Shown here: positions 14,221-23,127 of the stretch, piece after piece
How positions within the stretch are numbered: position 1 is the stretch's first letter
Layout of the letters: every line of letters begins with the position of its first letter
Source: an uncultured Brevinema sp.
GTDB lineage: Bacteria; Spirochaetota; Brevinematia; Brevinematales; Brevinemataceae
NCBI GenBank assembly: GCA_947036575.1
Contig: CAMQSH010000002.1
Location: forward strand, 1 to 48,985
DNA: 48,985 nt
Direction of reading: 5' to 3'
Translations under genes and position numbers: made by a program
Notes under the pieces: generated by a model
Told to the model about the DNA's origin: nothing
Database searches by the model: none
Seen by the model: the letters and a program-made list of their open reading frames with translations, nothing else

Positions 14221-15798
14221 TTATTTTTTTAATAATTCTTCAAATTTAGATCGTACTTGTGGTACAGATAATCCTACAATTACTTGTACAGAGTGACCTT
14301 CTTTCATGATTCCATGGGCTTTTGCTTCTTTAAAAATATTTGGACTCTGTACAATATTTGGATTTTTCACCATTACACGAAGTCTAGTAGCACAATTAGT
14401 TACAGAATCAATGTTCTCAGCTCCTCCAAGAGCACTTAAAAAAGCTATAGCTTGATCGGCAAAGGTAGAGTTAGAACCTTTTTTCTTACTCTCAACATCT
14501 TCTTTTGTATAAAGTTTTATAGTTTCTGCATTATCTTCTCTACCTGGAGTTTTTAGATCTTGTTTGAGGATAATAAATCGGAATACAACAAACCAGATGA
14601 CGGTAAAAGACAATCCTATAATAATATGTAGAAACACTAGTTCTGGATAATTTTTGAAAGTAAAAATCCAATTGGCAGTTATTAGCTCTAATAAACCAGC
14701 TCCTTGATTACCAACAATACCAGCCATATAGAGACACATAGCCAAGGTAGCAGCTAATAAAGAATGTATTAAAAATAATACGGGTGCGATAAATAAGAAA
14801 GTAAATTCTAATGGTTCTGTAATACCAACGATTATTGCCGTTAGTGTTGCTGGAATTAGTAATGCAGCAATTTTTTTCTTATTTTCTGGTTTAGCGGTAG
14901 TATATAGAGCCAAGGCAATACCCACACTACCAAAAACTTTAGAATTTCCATGTAGTGCAAATCCACCTTCAGGAAAGACTTCTTTTAAAGGTAGCCCTGA
15001 ATTAACAAAGGTGTTAACATTTTCAAACCATGCTACGACTATACCATTTTCTACAACAGCTGGTCCAAAGGCAAAAGGTCCATAAATAAAATGATGTAAT
15101 CCTGTTGGGATTAAAATACGTTCTAAGAAAGTAAATATCCATACACCTATAGCCCCAGAACTAGCTAAGAATCCTTGCATAGCTTCTATACCTCTTTGTA
15201 TAGGAGGCCAAATCCAACAAGTAGTAAAAGCCAAGGCAAACATCGCAAAAAATCCTATTAGATGAACCAAAGATGTTCCTTGAAATACGCCTAGATAGTC
15301 AGGTAATTGTAATTCATAATAACGATTATGAATGGCAGTTACAATACCACCCACTAAAATTCCACCAAGGATACTAGTATCTAATGTTTTAATCCCAGCT
15401 ATTAAAGTGAGTCCACTAACGCCACCCACTGCTTGATTAAAATCAACTCCAAAGTTTGGTCCCCAAAATCCAAGAATTGCAGCAATAAAATAATTAAAAC
15501 TTAAGTAACAAATAAAAGTAGCTAGTACAGCTCTTTCGGGAGCTGTCTTTGATAATCCTATAGGGATTCCTAAACAGAAAAATAGAGGCATGTTACGAAA
15601 AATAGTCCACGCACCTTCCTCGAGAATCACAAGGATCTTGTAAAAAAAACTATCTGGATTTGCAATAGAACCAACGATATTTGGATCCTTAAAAACAATA
15701 GTCAAACCGACTAAAAGCCCTGAAAAGGAAAATAGTAGCACAGGTACGAACATTGCAGCACCAAATCGCTGCATTCCTTCTTTAATATTAATACTCAT
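14221..15798 (-). CDS. PTS alpha-glucoside-type EIICB
   Basis: N-terminal EIIC (GITEPLEFTFLFIAP) and C-terminal EIIB (AFLSALGGAENIDSVTNCATRLRVMVK); next to GH4 CDMP enzyme. Confidence 0.92.
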   Translation of the reverse strand: MSINIKEGMQRFGAAMFVPVLLFSFSGLLVGLTIVFKDPNIVGSIANPDSFFYKILVILEEGAWTIFRNMPLFFCLGIPIGLSKTAPERAVLATFICYLSFNYFIAAILGFWGPNFGVDFNQAVGGVSGLTLIAGIKTLDTSILGGILVGGIVTAIHNRYYELQLPDYLGVFQGTSLVHLIGFFAMFALAFTTCWIWPPIQRGIEAMQGFLASSGAIGVWIFTFLERILIPTGLHHFIYGPFAFGPAVVENGIVVAWFENVNTFVNSGLPLKEVFPEGGFALHGNSKVFGSVGIALALYTTAKPENKKKIAALLIPATLTAIIVGITEPLEFTFLFIAPVLFLIHSLLAATLAMCLYMAGIVGNQGAGLLELITANWIFTFKNYPELVFLHIIIGLSFTVIWFVVFRFIILKQDLKTPGREDNAETIKLYTKEDVESKKKGSNSTFADQAIAFLSALGGAENIDSVTNCATRLRVMVKNPNIVQSPNIFKEAKAHGIMKEGHSVQVIVGLSVPQVRSKFEELLKK

Positions 15799-15968
15799 TA
15801 TTAACTCCTATGTTTTAATTTGTATCTAAATTTGTATTTATATTATAATTCATATCTTAAATTAAACAACACTTTATTTGATATATAAATATAATTGTTT
15901 AAAATGTTATATTATATATAATTATAAAATCGATAATAAATCTTTTATCAAAAAATTATAAATACCTA

Positions 15969-16001
15969 TTGACATATTATACTATGTGTTATATAGTATA
16001 A
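15969..16001 (+). promoter_or_regulatory. padR promoter TTGACA-N17-TATAGT with perfect 9-bp inverted repeat over the -10
   Basis: -35 at 15969-15974, -10 at 15992-15997, TTATACTAT-N7-ATAGTATAA at 15977-16001. Confidence 0.7.
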
Positions 16002-16019
16002 TTGATACGGAGGTATTAT

Positions 16020-16337
16020 GTGGATATACAATTAAAACGAGGTTTACTTGAGATTTGTGTGCTTGCCTCTATGACAAAGGAAGACGTATACGGTTATAAG
16101 CTGATAAAAGCTGTATCTGCCTATATTGAGATATCAGAATCAACGCTTTATCCTATATTAAAACGTTTAGAAAGTGCAGGAGCTGTGAATACCTATTCTA
16201 TAGAACATAATAGCCGTCTGAGAAAATATTATAAGATTACTCCTTCAGGAAGAGATCGTATAAAAGATTTTTTACAAGATTGGGAAAATGTAATGCGTGT
16301 TTATAAATATATTGAGGGAGAATATGACAATGACTAA
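16020..16337 (+). CDS. PadR family transcriptional regulator
   Basis: LLEICVLASMTKEDVYGYKLIKAV...ESTLYPILKRLESAGAV...RKYYKITPSGR. Start moved from track TTG 16002 to GTG 16020 because the track start contains its own RBS (acggaggta). Confidence 0.92.
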   Translation: MDIQLKRGLLEICVLASMTKEDVYGYKLIKAVSAYIEISESTLYPILKRLESAGAVNTYSIEHNSRLRKYYKITPSGRDRIKDFLQDWENVMRVYKYIEGEYDND

Positions 16338-16848
16338 AACTGAATTTTTAAAAAAATTAGCTAAGGCTTTATCAGATTTAGAAAGCGATGAGCGAGAAAA
16401 ATTCTTATCCTACTACAGGGAAATTATTGAAGATAGAATAGAAAATGGACTAACAGAAATAGATGCCGTAGCAGAAATGGAAAATATCACTATAATTGCA
16501 GAAAGAATCCTCAACGATGTTTCAGCTATAGAAATACCAAAAATAAAGCATCATCCTCTAACTTTAGTATTTGTTATTATTAGTTTTCCTTTATGGGGTT
16601 CTATCAATATCGCTCTACTTATTACTATATGTTTGTTTCTATTTGGTGGTTTTGTCTCTTGTTTGAGCTTTTTTGCATTTATATTTAAGGAACAAGCAAC
16701 AGCATTTATGTTTTTAGGAGTGGGATTGATGGGGCTTGGATTTGGGGTGTTTATGTTAATAGCTTTTATTGCACTGTCAAAAGGCATAAAGCATGTTTTA
16801 CACAATATAGACAACAAACTTTTTAATAGGAAAGGTATTTTAAAATGA
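16324..16848 (+). CDS. HAAS/DUF1700-domain membrane protein
   Basis: MTKTEFLKKLAKALSDLESDEREKFLSYYREIIEDRIENGLTEIDAVAEM is the HAAS signature, followed by TM segments; overlaps padR end. Start could be 16324 or 16330. Confidence 0.88.
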   Translation: MTMTKTEFLKKLAKALSDLESDEREKFLSYYREIIEDRIENGLTEIDAVAEMENITIIAERILNDVSAIEIPKIKHHPLTLVFVIISFPLWGSINIALLITICLFLFGGFVSCLSFFAFIFKEQATAFMFLGVGLMGLGFGVFMLIAFIALSKGIKHVLHNIDNKLFNRKGILK

Positions 16849-17735
16849 AAAAAACAACAAAAAATATCTTGATCGTTTCTGGGCTTTCATTTGTTTTGGG
16901 TAGTATTATTTGTACTATTACTCTATTTTCTATTAATTTTGACCTTACAAAACTATCAGGAATGGGAGCTACTTATGTTGAGCACAAACTTTCTGTTTCG
17001 GATAATATATCTATTGCTAATGATATTTCACCTTATTTGTGTATTGGAGAATCTCCCGACGATAAGGTGTACATCTCTTACTATGATAATCATCGTTTTA
17101 AGTATGAGATTAAACAAAATTCAGAAAAACTTTTATTAGAGCAAGTGATACTTAACAATCAAGATAGACAAATGTCCTTTTTTGAAAAATTACAATTCGG
17201 GATTTTTTCGTGGGGTTTGGGAGTAGTAGTCCTTATTCCTTCTCAATTTGGAGGAACACTCACTGCCAATATTTCAAGTGCTACCATAAGATTTGAAAAC
17301 ATTTCTATAGATAATATGGATTTAAAAATCCATGCTACTGCTGGAATTCTAAGATTTGAAAATATTTCTGTGGATAATATAGATCTACAAGCTAGTACGG
17401 CATTTACAAGATTTGAAAATGTTTCTGCAAACAATATTGATATACTAACCAGTACGGCAATTTCAACATTTAACGATCTTTCTGCAAAGAGTATTGCTTT
17501 AGAATCCTCATCAGGAAAGATTGAATTTAGTAACTTAGATGCTCAAAATATTGACCTTAATTTGAATGGTGGACGTCTGAGTGGTACTATTTTAGGAAAT
17601 AAAAATGATTTTACCATCGTTAATACTTCCCGAAAACACCTCAAGAATATCCCTGAGTCTGGTGGACAAGGAAGCAAAACATTGAACTTAGCTATAAGTT
17701 CTGGTGGTGATGCTAGGATTAGCTTTACAGAATAA
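16845..17735 (+). CDS. DUF4097-like beta-repeat protein, N-terminal TM anchor
   Basis: N-terminal TM, then roughly 20-residue repeats (RFENISIDNMDL, RFENISVDNIDL, RFENVSANNIDI, EFSNLDAQNIDL); downstream of PadR and HAAS genes as in known trios. Confidence 0.82.
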   Translation: MKKTTKNILIVSGLSFVLGSIICTITLFSINFDLTKLSGMGATYVEHKLSVSDNISIANDISPYLCIGESPDDKVYISYYDNHRFKYEIKQNSEKLLLEQVILNNQDRQMSFFEKLQFGIFSWGLGVVVLIPSQFGGTLTANISSATIRFENISIDNMDLKIHATAGILRFENISVDNIDLQASTAFTRFENVSANNIDILTSTAISTFNDLSAKSIALESSSGKIEFSNLDAQNIDLNLNGGRLSGTILGNKNDFTIVNTSRKHLKNIPESGGQGSKTLNLAISSGGDARISFTE

Positions 17736-17769
17736 AGAGCGTTCGCTCTATTCCAAGAGCATTCGCTCT
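17736..17769 (+). repeat. Two tandem short hairpins, 20-bp period
   Basis: AGAGC-gttc-GCTCT (17736-17749) and AGAGC-attc-GCTCT (17756-17769) directly after the DUF4097 stop codon. Confidence 0.7.
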
Positions 17770-17799
17770 AAAAATCACATATATAGGAGGGGATATATT

Positions 17800-18564
17800 A
17801 TGATTAGAACATTTTATTTAAGTACTTTATTTTTATTGTTGCTTACTCCAATTTTCAGTCAAAACAGACAAGAATTAGAAACAAATCTCACAAAGGCACA
17901 CAGTGGAGAGAGTGTTTATACTCTGGAACAACTTATCACCATGTATGATAATATAGCCACAGATGATTATATTATCTTGGCATTATGGGGTAGAATTTCT
18001 ATAAATATATTGAATTTGTATATCACAGAATCATCAGAATCTATAGATACTTTACACGACTTGATAAAAAAAGCCTATAAGCATAGCAAAAAAATATCGT
18101 TTTCTAAAGCATCTTCGGAAGAGCTGTATCATCTAGGATTATTAGCCTATGAACTATCCAACTATACAATGGTTACCAGAACGGTACTAAAGATTGAGAA
18201 ACCTATTAAAACAAGTTGGTTTGATACTTTCTTGCAATTTAAAGATTTTTTTAATGCTGTCGTTCAAAAAGATAAGGCTTATGTAGTAGAGGCAGAAGTC
18301 TTGCTAGCAACATCTTTTGGATATCCGTCTTCAGCGATAACTAGCAATTGGAATTCTTATGTTCTGAGTAAAACAGAGGAAAGTATTCTTCAAAATCTTG
18401 ATCCTTATCTTCAATTTAGAGGATTACTTGCTCGTGCTCAGGTACTTCTCAAACAAGGCGTAGAAGTGAATGGGCTAGAAACCCTAACAAAAGCTATTGC
18501 TATTTTCCCCGATGGTTTTGTTAGTATGGAAGCACAAATGATAGAACAACAGTATGTGGATTAG
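17800..18564 (+). CDS. Secreted TPR-like helical repeat protein, hypothetical
   Basis: True start at ATG 17800 (RBS aggagggg) gives signal peptide MIRTFYLSTLFLLLLTPIFSQ; alpha-helical remainder. Confidence 0.65.
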   Translation: MIRTFYLSTLFLLLLTPIFSQNRQELETNLTKAHSGESVYTLEQLITMYDNIATDDYIILALWGRISINILNLYITESSESIDTLHDLIKKAYKHSKKISFSKASSEELYHLGLLAYELSNYTMVTRTVLKIEKPIKTSWFDTFLQFKDFFNAVVQKDKAYVVEAEVLLATSFGYPSSAITSNWNSYVLSKTEESILQNLDPYLQFRGLLARAQVLLKQGVEVNGLETLTKAIAIFPDGFVSMEAQMIEQQYVD

Positions 18565-18574
18565 GGGGAATACA

Positions 18575-19609
18575 ATGAAAAAACTATTTATTATTTTACT
18601 ATTTTTAGTATCAATGAATTCTTCATTATTTTCTCAAGATTTTAATGTAAATCCCCATAGATACTATCAATCTTCTTTTTATTATGGACCTCCCTTTTTC
18701 TATGAAGGAGGATACGGTTACCAGAAAAGAAATTTTCAATTAGTACTCCCTTATATAGGAGCGATGATGAATCCTATGTCTGGTATTGATATATATGGAG
18801 GATTTAAGTTATTATATAAAACTTTCAAATTTGAAGCTAAGGTAAAACATGAAGTATTTCATTTTGGAGATTCTTTTGGAGCTAGTTACGCTGATAGTAC
18901 TTCAACAGTAGGAGTTTTTGTGTTAGGGTATGCCTTTGATGCTATCTATATCAGCTCTACTACGATAGTGGGAAGTTCCCCCTTTACCAATGTTATCAAT
19001 CAACAAAAGAGTCTAGAAAAAGGATTAGTGATCAAACAAAATCTACAAGTAAGAGGATCTGTTTATAATAATTCTATTACTCAGATAAGTTCAGAAAACT
19101 TTCTAAAGTTTATGTTTATTCCTCATAAAAATGTGGCTACATTTTCTATAGAAACTTATCTTCCTATGATTTTTAGACAAGGATATGGTTGGTTTGAAAT
19201 AGGTATTATGCCTAGTATAGAATATAAAGATTACATTACTAGAGGCGATAGAGATTTTTCTTTTGAAACGAGCCCAAAAGCTTATGATACGAAAATGGCT
19301 TTGGGTAATAGTTCCTCAATTCCTAATTATCAATTTTCAGCCGCATTGGATATAGATCTGCGTTTTTATCTCAAATTCCTTCAAAATATTTCTGCTGGTT
19401 TATCTCGTCTATATATTAATTTTAATGTTGTTACAGGCTATGGAAAAGAATTTGATCAATCACTAAATCAAGGGGAATTTTATTATCTCTATGGAGGCGG
19501 TATCGGTTATAATATCTTTGATGGTGCTGCTATGTCCCTTAATGTACACGCAGATAACAATGGGGAATTGTTCTTGAGCTTTATCAGTTCTATTTTAATC
19601 AGCCCTTAA
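18575..19609 (+). CDS. Predicted outer-membrane beta-barrel protein, hypothetical
   Basis: Start at 18575: MKKLFIILLFLVSMNSSLFSQ signal peptide; alternating aromatic/Gly strands. Confidence 0.6.
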   Translation: MKKLFIILLFLVSMNSSLFSQDFNVNPHRYYQSSFYYGPPFFYEGGYGYQKRNFQLVLPYIGAMMNPMSGIDIYGGFKLLYKTFKFEAKVKHEVFHFGDSFGASYADSTSTVGVFVLGYAFDAIYISSTTIVGSSPFTNVINQQKSLEKGLVIKQNLQVRGSVYNNSITQISSENFLKFMFIPHKNVATFSIETYLPMIFRQGYGWFEIGIMPSIEYKDYITRGDRDFSFETSPKAYDTKMALGNSSSIPNYQFSAALDIDLRFYLKFLQNISAGLSRLYINFNVVTGYGKEFDQSLNQGEFYYLYGGGIGYNIFDGAAMSLNVHADNNGELFLSFISSILISP

Positions 19610-19712
19610 TATAAAATAAAAACCTCTCGACTCTCCAGCTAGAGGAACTTATATAATAAGCTAACAAACTATAAATTTATTATATGAAAATCATAAAATC
19701 AAGGAGTATATT

Positions 19713-20462
19713 ATGAAATATACGATACTAATGATAAGTCTTTTTATAAGCACTTTGTCCTATGGACAAAAACAAGAACTACATAATATCGATAAGGTAT
19801 ATTATTCTAATACTAACGACTATGCTAGTTATGAGGAATTTTTATCAACTTTGTCTAATGTTATTAAAACAGCAGAAAATAATGTTAGCACTCAAGAAGA
19901 AAAATATGTAATCGAAGCTATGAGTTTGTTTTTATTGGATAATCTTTTAAGCTCAAAAAAAGATAAAAAGAAAAATGTAAAACTTTTTAAAGCTCTTTAT
20001 ACAAAAATGAATGATTACGCCAATGAGATAGGAAGAGACAAATTATCTGCAGAATATCTTACAATATTAGCTGTGATTGTTCCTCGTTTTATGGCTAAAG
20101 AACCTGTTATCACCTTAATGAAGTTAAACAAGCAAGGCGACAAAGACTATGAATTGGCTCTGAAAAAAGATAACAAATATTTCTTTGCTTATATCTCTTT
20201 TGGTCAACGCTATATGTTCGCTCCAAAAATTGGAGGAGGTAGTCTCAGTAAGGCTCTCAAATACTATAATGATGCAGAAAAAGTGGCTGTTTATCCTTAT
20301 GAAAAATATCAAGTCTATGCTTGGCGTTCTCAAGTATACTTCAAAGAAAAGAACTTTGAAAAAAGTGAAGAAGAACTCAAAAAAGCAGAAGATATTTTGC
20401 CTGCTGGGGGACTACATAATATGCTAAAAGAGTTGAACAAAAAAGGTAAAACAATGAGTTAA
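19713..20462 (+). CDS. Secreted TPR-like protein, hypothetical
   Basis: Signal peptide MKYTILMISLFISTLSYGQ; C-terminal helical pairs (ALKYYNDAEKVAVYPYEKYQVYAWRSQVYFKEKNFEKSEEELKKAEDILP). Confidence 0.65.
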   Translation: MKYTILMISLFISTLSYGQKQELHNIDKVYYSNTNDYASYEEFLSTLSNVIKTAENNVSTQEEKYVIEAMSLFLLDNLLSSKKDKKKNVKLFKALYTKMNDYANEIGRDKLSAEYLTILAVIVPRFMAKEPVITLMKLNKQGDKDYELALKKDNKYFFAYISFGQRYMFAPKIGGGSLSKALKYYNDAEKVAVYPYEKYQVYAWRSQVYFKEKNFEKSEEELKKAEDILPAGGLHNMLKELNKKGKTMS

Positions 20463-20497
20463 ATAGTTAATATATATTGAATAAAAAAGGAGAATAT

Positions 20498-21163
20498 ATG
20501 TTACTAGTAGAAAATATTACAAAGATCTATCCTAAAGGTCAGATCAAAGCAAATAATGATATTTCTTTTTCTTTAGAGACTGGGCAAATGGTTTGGATTT
20601 CAGGTGCTACAGGATCAGGAAAAACAACTTTGTTAAATGTCTTGGCAGCTATTGATGATGCTAATTCTGGCAATGTGATCTGGGATGACAAAAATATTAC
20701 AATGATGAATAATACAGAAAAAGCAGATTTTCGTTTGCATAAAATGGGATTAGTTTTTCAAGCTCTTGAACTTATTAAAGCTCAAGATGCTTTTAATAAT
20801 GTAGCTTTGCCTCTTCGTTTTGCACAAGTACCAGAAGCTCAAGTAAAAATAGCAGTTGAAGAGATTTTTAATTATTTGGAGATAGAGTTTTTAATAAAAA
20901 AATTCCCTCAAGAGATGTCTGGAGGACAGCAACAGCGTGTAGCTCTGGCTAGGTCTTTAGTTCATAAACCACATTTTATTCTAGGGGACGAAATCTCCTC
21001 TGCTTTGGATAGTCATACGGCTCATTTTATCTACGAGAAAATTCGGAAATATGTTAAAGATACCTCTTCTTTAGCTCTACTTATTTCGCACGATCCTACT
21101 ATAGGAGATTATGTGGATAAACGTTTTAATATGATAGATGGGATTTTGGAGGAAGTAAAATGA
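20498..21163 (+). CDS. ABC transporter ATP-binding protein, LolD/MacB-like
   Basis: Walker A GATGSGKTT, signature MSGGQQQRVALARSL, Walker B ILGDEISSALD. Start at MLLVENITKI, 20498. Confidence 0.92.
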   Translation: MLLVENITKIYPKGQIKANNDISFSLETGQMVWISGATGSGKTTLLNVLAAIDDANSGNVIWDDKNITMMNNTEKADFRLHKMGLVFQALELIKAQDAFNNVALPLRFAQVPEAQVKIAVEEIFNYLEIEFLIKKFPQEMSGGQQQRVALARSLVHKPHFILGDEISSALDSHTAHFIYEKIRKYVKDTSSLALLISHDPTIGDYVDKRFNMIDGILEEVK

Positions 21164-22365
21164 AAATAAGAGAATGGCTTTTAGCCTGGGATAACTTACG
21201 ATTCAACAAATCCCAAACCATAATGTCTATATTTATCATAGCATTAGCAATAGTTTCTATACTACTATTTAGAGGTTATGTTAACTTTGCTAGTGAGGGA
21301 ATGAGAATGGGTTATGTCTCCCAAACAGGTGCATTACAAATTGCTCATAAAGATTTTTGGGCTATAGATTCAGAAATAAAACCCAATTTAAAAACAGATG
21401 ATTATACTTTGTTAGCGAATGTGCTTGATAATACTTATGGTATTGATAACTATCAACAAATCATTGGCATAACAGGAATGATAGGAACAGCACAACGAAG
21501 TAGATTTTTTGCAGGTGATGCTTTTGAAGAAATTTCTGATTCTACTTATCAAATGATAGATCTTGGAAGTGATGATTCTGAATTAAACGAAAATGGTATT
21601 GTAATTGGGGTAGGATTAGCAGATTATCTCAACGTTAATATCAATGATTATGTTTCTATTCTTGGACATGGGAATCAAGGAATTGCTTTTTCTTCTTTAC
21701 CTATTGCTGGTACTATCGATATAGGATATAGAGATGCTAATATGATGTTTTCTTTTATGACTTTACAAACTGCTAGGAATTTTTATGGAATGACAGATGA
21801 GTTTGATCGTTTAAGAGTAGATATTGTTGATATAGAATCTTTAGAAGAAGTAAAAGATATTATCAATAATGAGTTGGAAGGAACTGACTTAGAAATAAGA
21901 GATTGGTTACAACTCAATCCTATGTATACAGATGTTAAAAATATGAATGAAGCAGCATCTTTTTGGTCTACTTTAATGCTGGCTATTTTTATTCTTGCTG
22001 CAATTTCTCAAATGCTACAAATGAACTATTATCAAAGAATGGGAGAGCTTGGTACCCTTAGAGCGATAGGACTAACTCCCAAAAATGTGTTTTTACTTCT
22101 TCTTAGAGAAACCACTTTAATGGCTACTCTGGGAGTAGTTTTTGGATTACTAATTACCTATACACTTTCTTTTGCAATGGATTTTTTTGGGGCAACATTT
22201 ACCCCTCCTATGACAGATACTGCTTATCCTCTTCAGATGATTTTTTATCTTTCTGATATTATTTTTGTTTCTCTAAGTGTCATTGCTGTTGTCATTTGTT
22301 CAGGAATATATCCTGCCTATAAAGCCGTATCTAAGCCTGTTGTGGAGGTAATGAAACATGTATAA
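21160..22365 (+). CDS. ABC transporter permease, FtsX/LolC-E-like
   Basis: N-terminal TM, large periplasmic MacB_PCD-like domain, C-terminal TM block with MGELGTLRAIGLTPKNVFLLLLRETTLM. Confidence 0.9.
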   Translation: MKIREWLLAWDNLRFNKSQTIMSIFIIALAIVSILLFRGYVNFASEGMRMGYVSQTGALQIAHKDFWAIDSEIKPNLKTDDYTLLANVLDNTYGIDNYQQIIGITGMIGTAQRSRFFAGDAFEEISDSTYQMIDLGSDDSELNENGIVIGVGLADYLNVNINDYVSILGHGNQGIAFSSLPIAGTIDIGYRDANMMFSFMTLQTARNFYGMTDEFDRLRVDIVDIESLEEVKDIINNELEGTDLEIRDWLQLNPMYTDVKNMNEAASFWSTLMLAIFILAAISQMLQMNYYQRMGELGTLRAIGLTPKNVFLLLLRETTLMATLGVVFGLLITYTLSFAMDFFGATFTPPMTDTAYPLQMIFYLSDIIFVSLSVIAVVICSGIYPAYKAVSKPVVEVMKHV

Positions 22366-23104
22366 AATATTACTATTATTAATGATTTCCATGCTCAGTC
22401 ATGGCATGCTCAATCATGGTCAATCATCAGAGATCAAAACAAATCCTATTTTAACAGAATTTGTACGACAGCATGAATTTTTTAAGAAAGATCCTAAAGC
22501 TACTTATGAACAAAAAAGTCTTTTTACTGCGATAGTAACAACTACAGATCCAACAAAAAAAAATATCTCTAATGATAGCACCTTAATTTTATCAAAGGAT
22601 TCTGGCGCTGTTTATATAATACAAAACAAAAAACCGATGATTTTCCTAAAAAATCCTCTAGGTTCGTGGTTAGCTCAAGAAAATTCTCCTGTTCCTCTAA
22701 AAATATCAGGAGGCTATACGATGTTTGGGATTATGAATGTTGATGATGTTTTAGGAATTGATTATTATAATTTATATGATATTATAGAAACTAATGCTAA
22801 ATCTGTTTCCTTACAAACTAAAGAAAATAATGTTACTTACCCTTATGTTACCATTACCAAAGAAGCTCAAAACAAATTTTTTGGAATCTTTATGGATAGA
22901 AATAAAGTGCCTATCAAATCTGGGGTTTTTGAATTAGGGACAATTAATAATATTTATACTCTAAAAAAAGCTACTTTTAAAGATCTTATTATGGATACGA
23001 ATAGACAGAGTTCCTTTGAAGTTTTTTCTATTAAGAAATCAAAAATCCCTGCACAGACACTTTTTCCAGAAAGAGTGAAATTAATATTTAATGTTATAAA
23101 ATAG
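22358..23104 (+). CDS. Outer membrane lipoprotein-sorting (LolA-like) protein
   Basis: Signal peptide; FTAIVTTTDPTKKNISNDSTLILSKDSGAVYIIQNKKPMIFLKNPLGSW resembles LolA/DUF-type lipid-binding folds; overlaps the permease gene. Confidence 0.6.
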   Translation: MYKILLLLMISMLSHGMLNHGQSSEIKTNPILTEFVRQHEFFKKDPKATYEQKSLFTAIVTTTDPTKKNISNDSTLILSKDSGAVYIIQNKKPMIFLKNPLGSWLAQENSPVPLKISGGYTMFGIMNVDDVLGIDYYNLYDIIETNAKSVSLQTKENNVTYPYVTITKEAQNKFFGIFMDRNKVPIKSGVFELGTINNIYTLKKATFKDLIMDTNRQSSFEVFSIKKSKIPAQTLFPERVKLIFNVIK

Positions 23105-23127
23105 ATCTAAATAATAGGAATAATAAT

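Noticed and set aside
17250-17450. Repeated ATTTGAAAA-type segments considered as CRISPR repeats
   Set aside because: They encode in-frame protein repeats of the DUF4097-like gene with no unique spacers; no CRISPR array or cas gene was found.
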